Shown here one piece after another: positions 5,457-5,777 of a stretch of DNA of 5,777 nt. Under the pieces are notes generated by a model, which did not search any database, was not told the DNA's origin, and saw only the letters and a program-made list of their open reading frames with translations. Source of the stretch: Clostridiales bacterium UBA1381 (lineage in GTDB: Bacteria > Bacillota > Clostridia > UBA1381); contig DBQZ01000024.1 in the NCBI GenBank assembly GCA_002305435.1, positions 13,854 to 19,630 on the forward strand, given 5' to 3'. Each line of letters opens with the position of its first letter. The first letter of the stretch is position 1. A program made the translations under genes and the position numbers.

Positions 5457-5745
5457 CATTTGCGCACGGTTAAACGGCGGCGGGAAGGGTGGATTTGGGG
5501 CGGATTGTTGTTCCTACGGTTATGGACATTGGCGCTTAATTTTGCGGCGGTTACAGGGGAAGTATTTGGAGAGCGGATTGTTAGTCCTACGCAGACGAAC
5601 ATATGTGCTTATTTTGGCGGCGGTTACAATTGCAAGTTTTTGGAGGGCGGTTGTCGGTTCTGCGATTGTGGACATTGGCGCACGGTTAAACGGCGGTTAT
5701 AAGTGCGGATTTACGGGGGGCGGATTGCGGGATAACGGCGGTGCA
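5457..5745 (+). repeat. Degenerate ~72-bp tandem repeat, four units
   Basis: Units begin at about 5457, 5527, 5600 and 5673, each with CATT or CATA, giving spacings of 70, 73 and 73. The 19-mer GCGCACGGTTAAACGGCGG occurs exactly at 5462-5480 and 5678-5696, which is 216 bases or three periods apart. GCGGATTGTTGTTCCTACG (5500-5518) recurs with two changes at 5573-5591. Units share GGCGGTTA and GCGGATT blocks. The stretch is very G-rich on the + strand and holds no convincing gene: a possible 127-residue frame from 5319 starts inside ymfI, crosses the terminator and is Gly/Arg-rich. Function unknown. Confidence 0.72.
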
Positions 5746-5757
5746 CTGGGTTCCACG
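5716..5757 (+). repeat. Right copy of the 42-bp imperfect inverted repeat
   Basis: This is the inverted partner of bases 33-74 (34 of 42 identical, no gaps). It overlaps the end of the last 72-bp unit and closes with CTGGGTTCCACG, as the left copy does (CTGGGTTCCATG on its minus strand). The shared ending suggests a common array boundary. Confidence 0.6.
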
Positions 5758-5760
5758 TTT

Positions 5761-5774
5761 GCGGAAAATTCCGC
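5761..5774. repeat. Short palindrome at the right edge
   Basis: GCGGAA (5761-5766) and TTCCGC (5769-5774) are inverted repeats almost touching, flanked by TTT on both sides. It could be a small hairpin. The window ends 3 bases later, so whether a longer T-run makes it a terminator cannot be judged. Confidence 0.4.
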
Positions 5775-5777
5775 TTT

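Noticed and set aside
5319..5702. 127-residue open frame across the end of ymfI and the repeats
   Set aside because: It starts inside ymfI, runs through a strong terminator, and its Gly/Arg-rich content follows from G-rich DNA; its internal repetition reflects the 72-bp array.
5457..5745. CRISPR array
   Set aside because: The units are about 72 bp and diverged throughout, with no constant repeat of 23-47 bp separated by unique spacers, and no cas gene is present.

Overview
The window looks like a low-to-mid GC Gram-positive chromosome, most likely of the class Clostridia. This rests on strong GGAGG-type ribosome binding sites, a Firmicutes-style replication origin beside dnaN, and a YmfI-type reductase of the kind common in that class. 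The genus cannot be read from the sequence.

Region by region: (1) Bases 1-77 are C-rich and non-coding. They hold a sequence that returns in inverted orientation, 34/42 bases identical, at the right end of the window. (2) Bases ~78-3140 are a compact, AT-rich type II restriction-modification module. It has a C-box operator/promoter, a 77-aa controller (C) gene, a 183-aa PD-(D/E)XK endonuclease (R) gene overlapping it by 11 bp, and a convergent 723-aa adenine-N6 methyltransferase (M) gene. M carries two N-terminal helix-turn-helix domains and is read from a perfect-consensus promoter. R and M overlap tail to tail by 14 bp. (3) Bases ~3150-3530 are a replication origin candidate: about nine DnaA boxes in two opposed groups, a GC cluster, six DnaA-trio triplets, an AT-rich stretch and a self-complementary YGTA repeat. 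A perfect DnaA box overlaps the likely dnaN promoter. (4) Bases 3531-5379 are a two-gene operon, dnaN (beta clamp) and a ymfI-like SDR gene overlapping it by 8 bp, closed by a strong intrinsic terminator. (5) Bases 5414-5777 are G-rich and non-coding. They contain a degenerate ~72-bp tandem repeat of four units, ending in the inverted partner of the left-end sequence.

How the parts work together: M is expressed from a strong, apparently unregulated promoter, while C and R depend on a C-protein operator. This is the usual way such systems protect host DNA before cutting begins. The origin and clamp belong to chromosome replication. The SDR is predicted to finish the modification of elongation factor P, so a replication gene and a translation-factor modification gene share one message.

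The unusual point is the neighbourhood. The usual Firmicutes order dnaA-oriC-dnaN-recF is broken on both sides: a restriction-modification module stands directly left of the DnaA boxes and ymfI follows dnaN. An 8-bp direct repeat (CCCCCTTA) brackets the module and the outer repeats are mirrored around the origin. I saw no tRNA, rRNA, CRISPR array, transposase or integrase.
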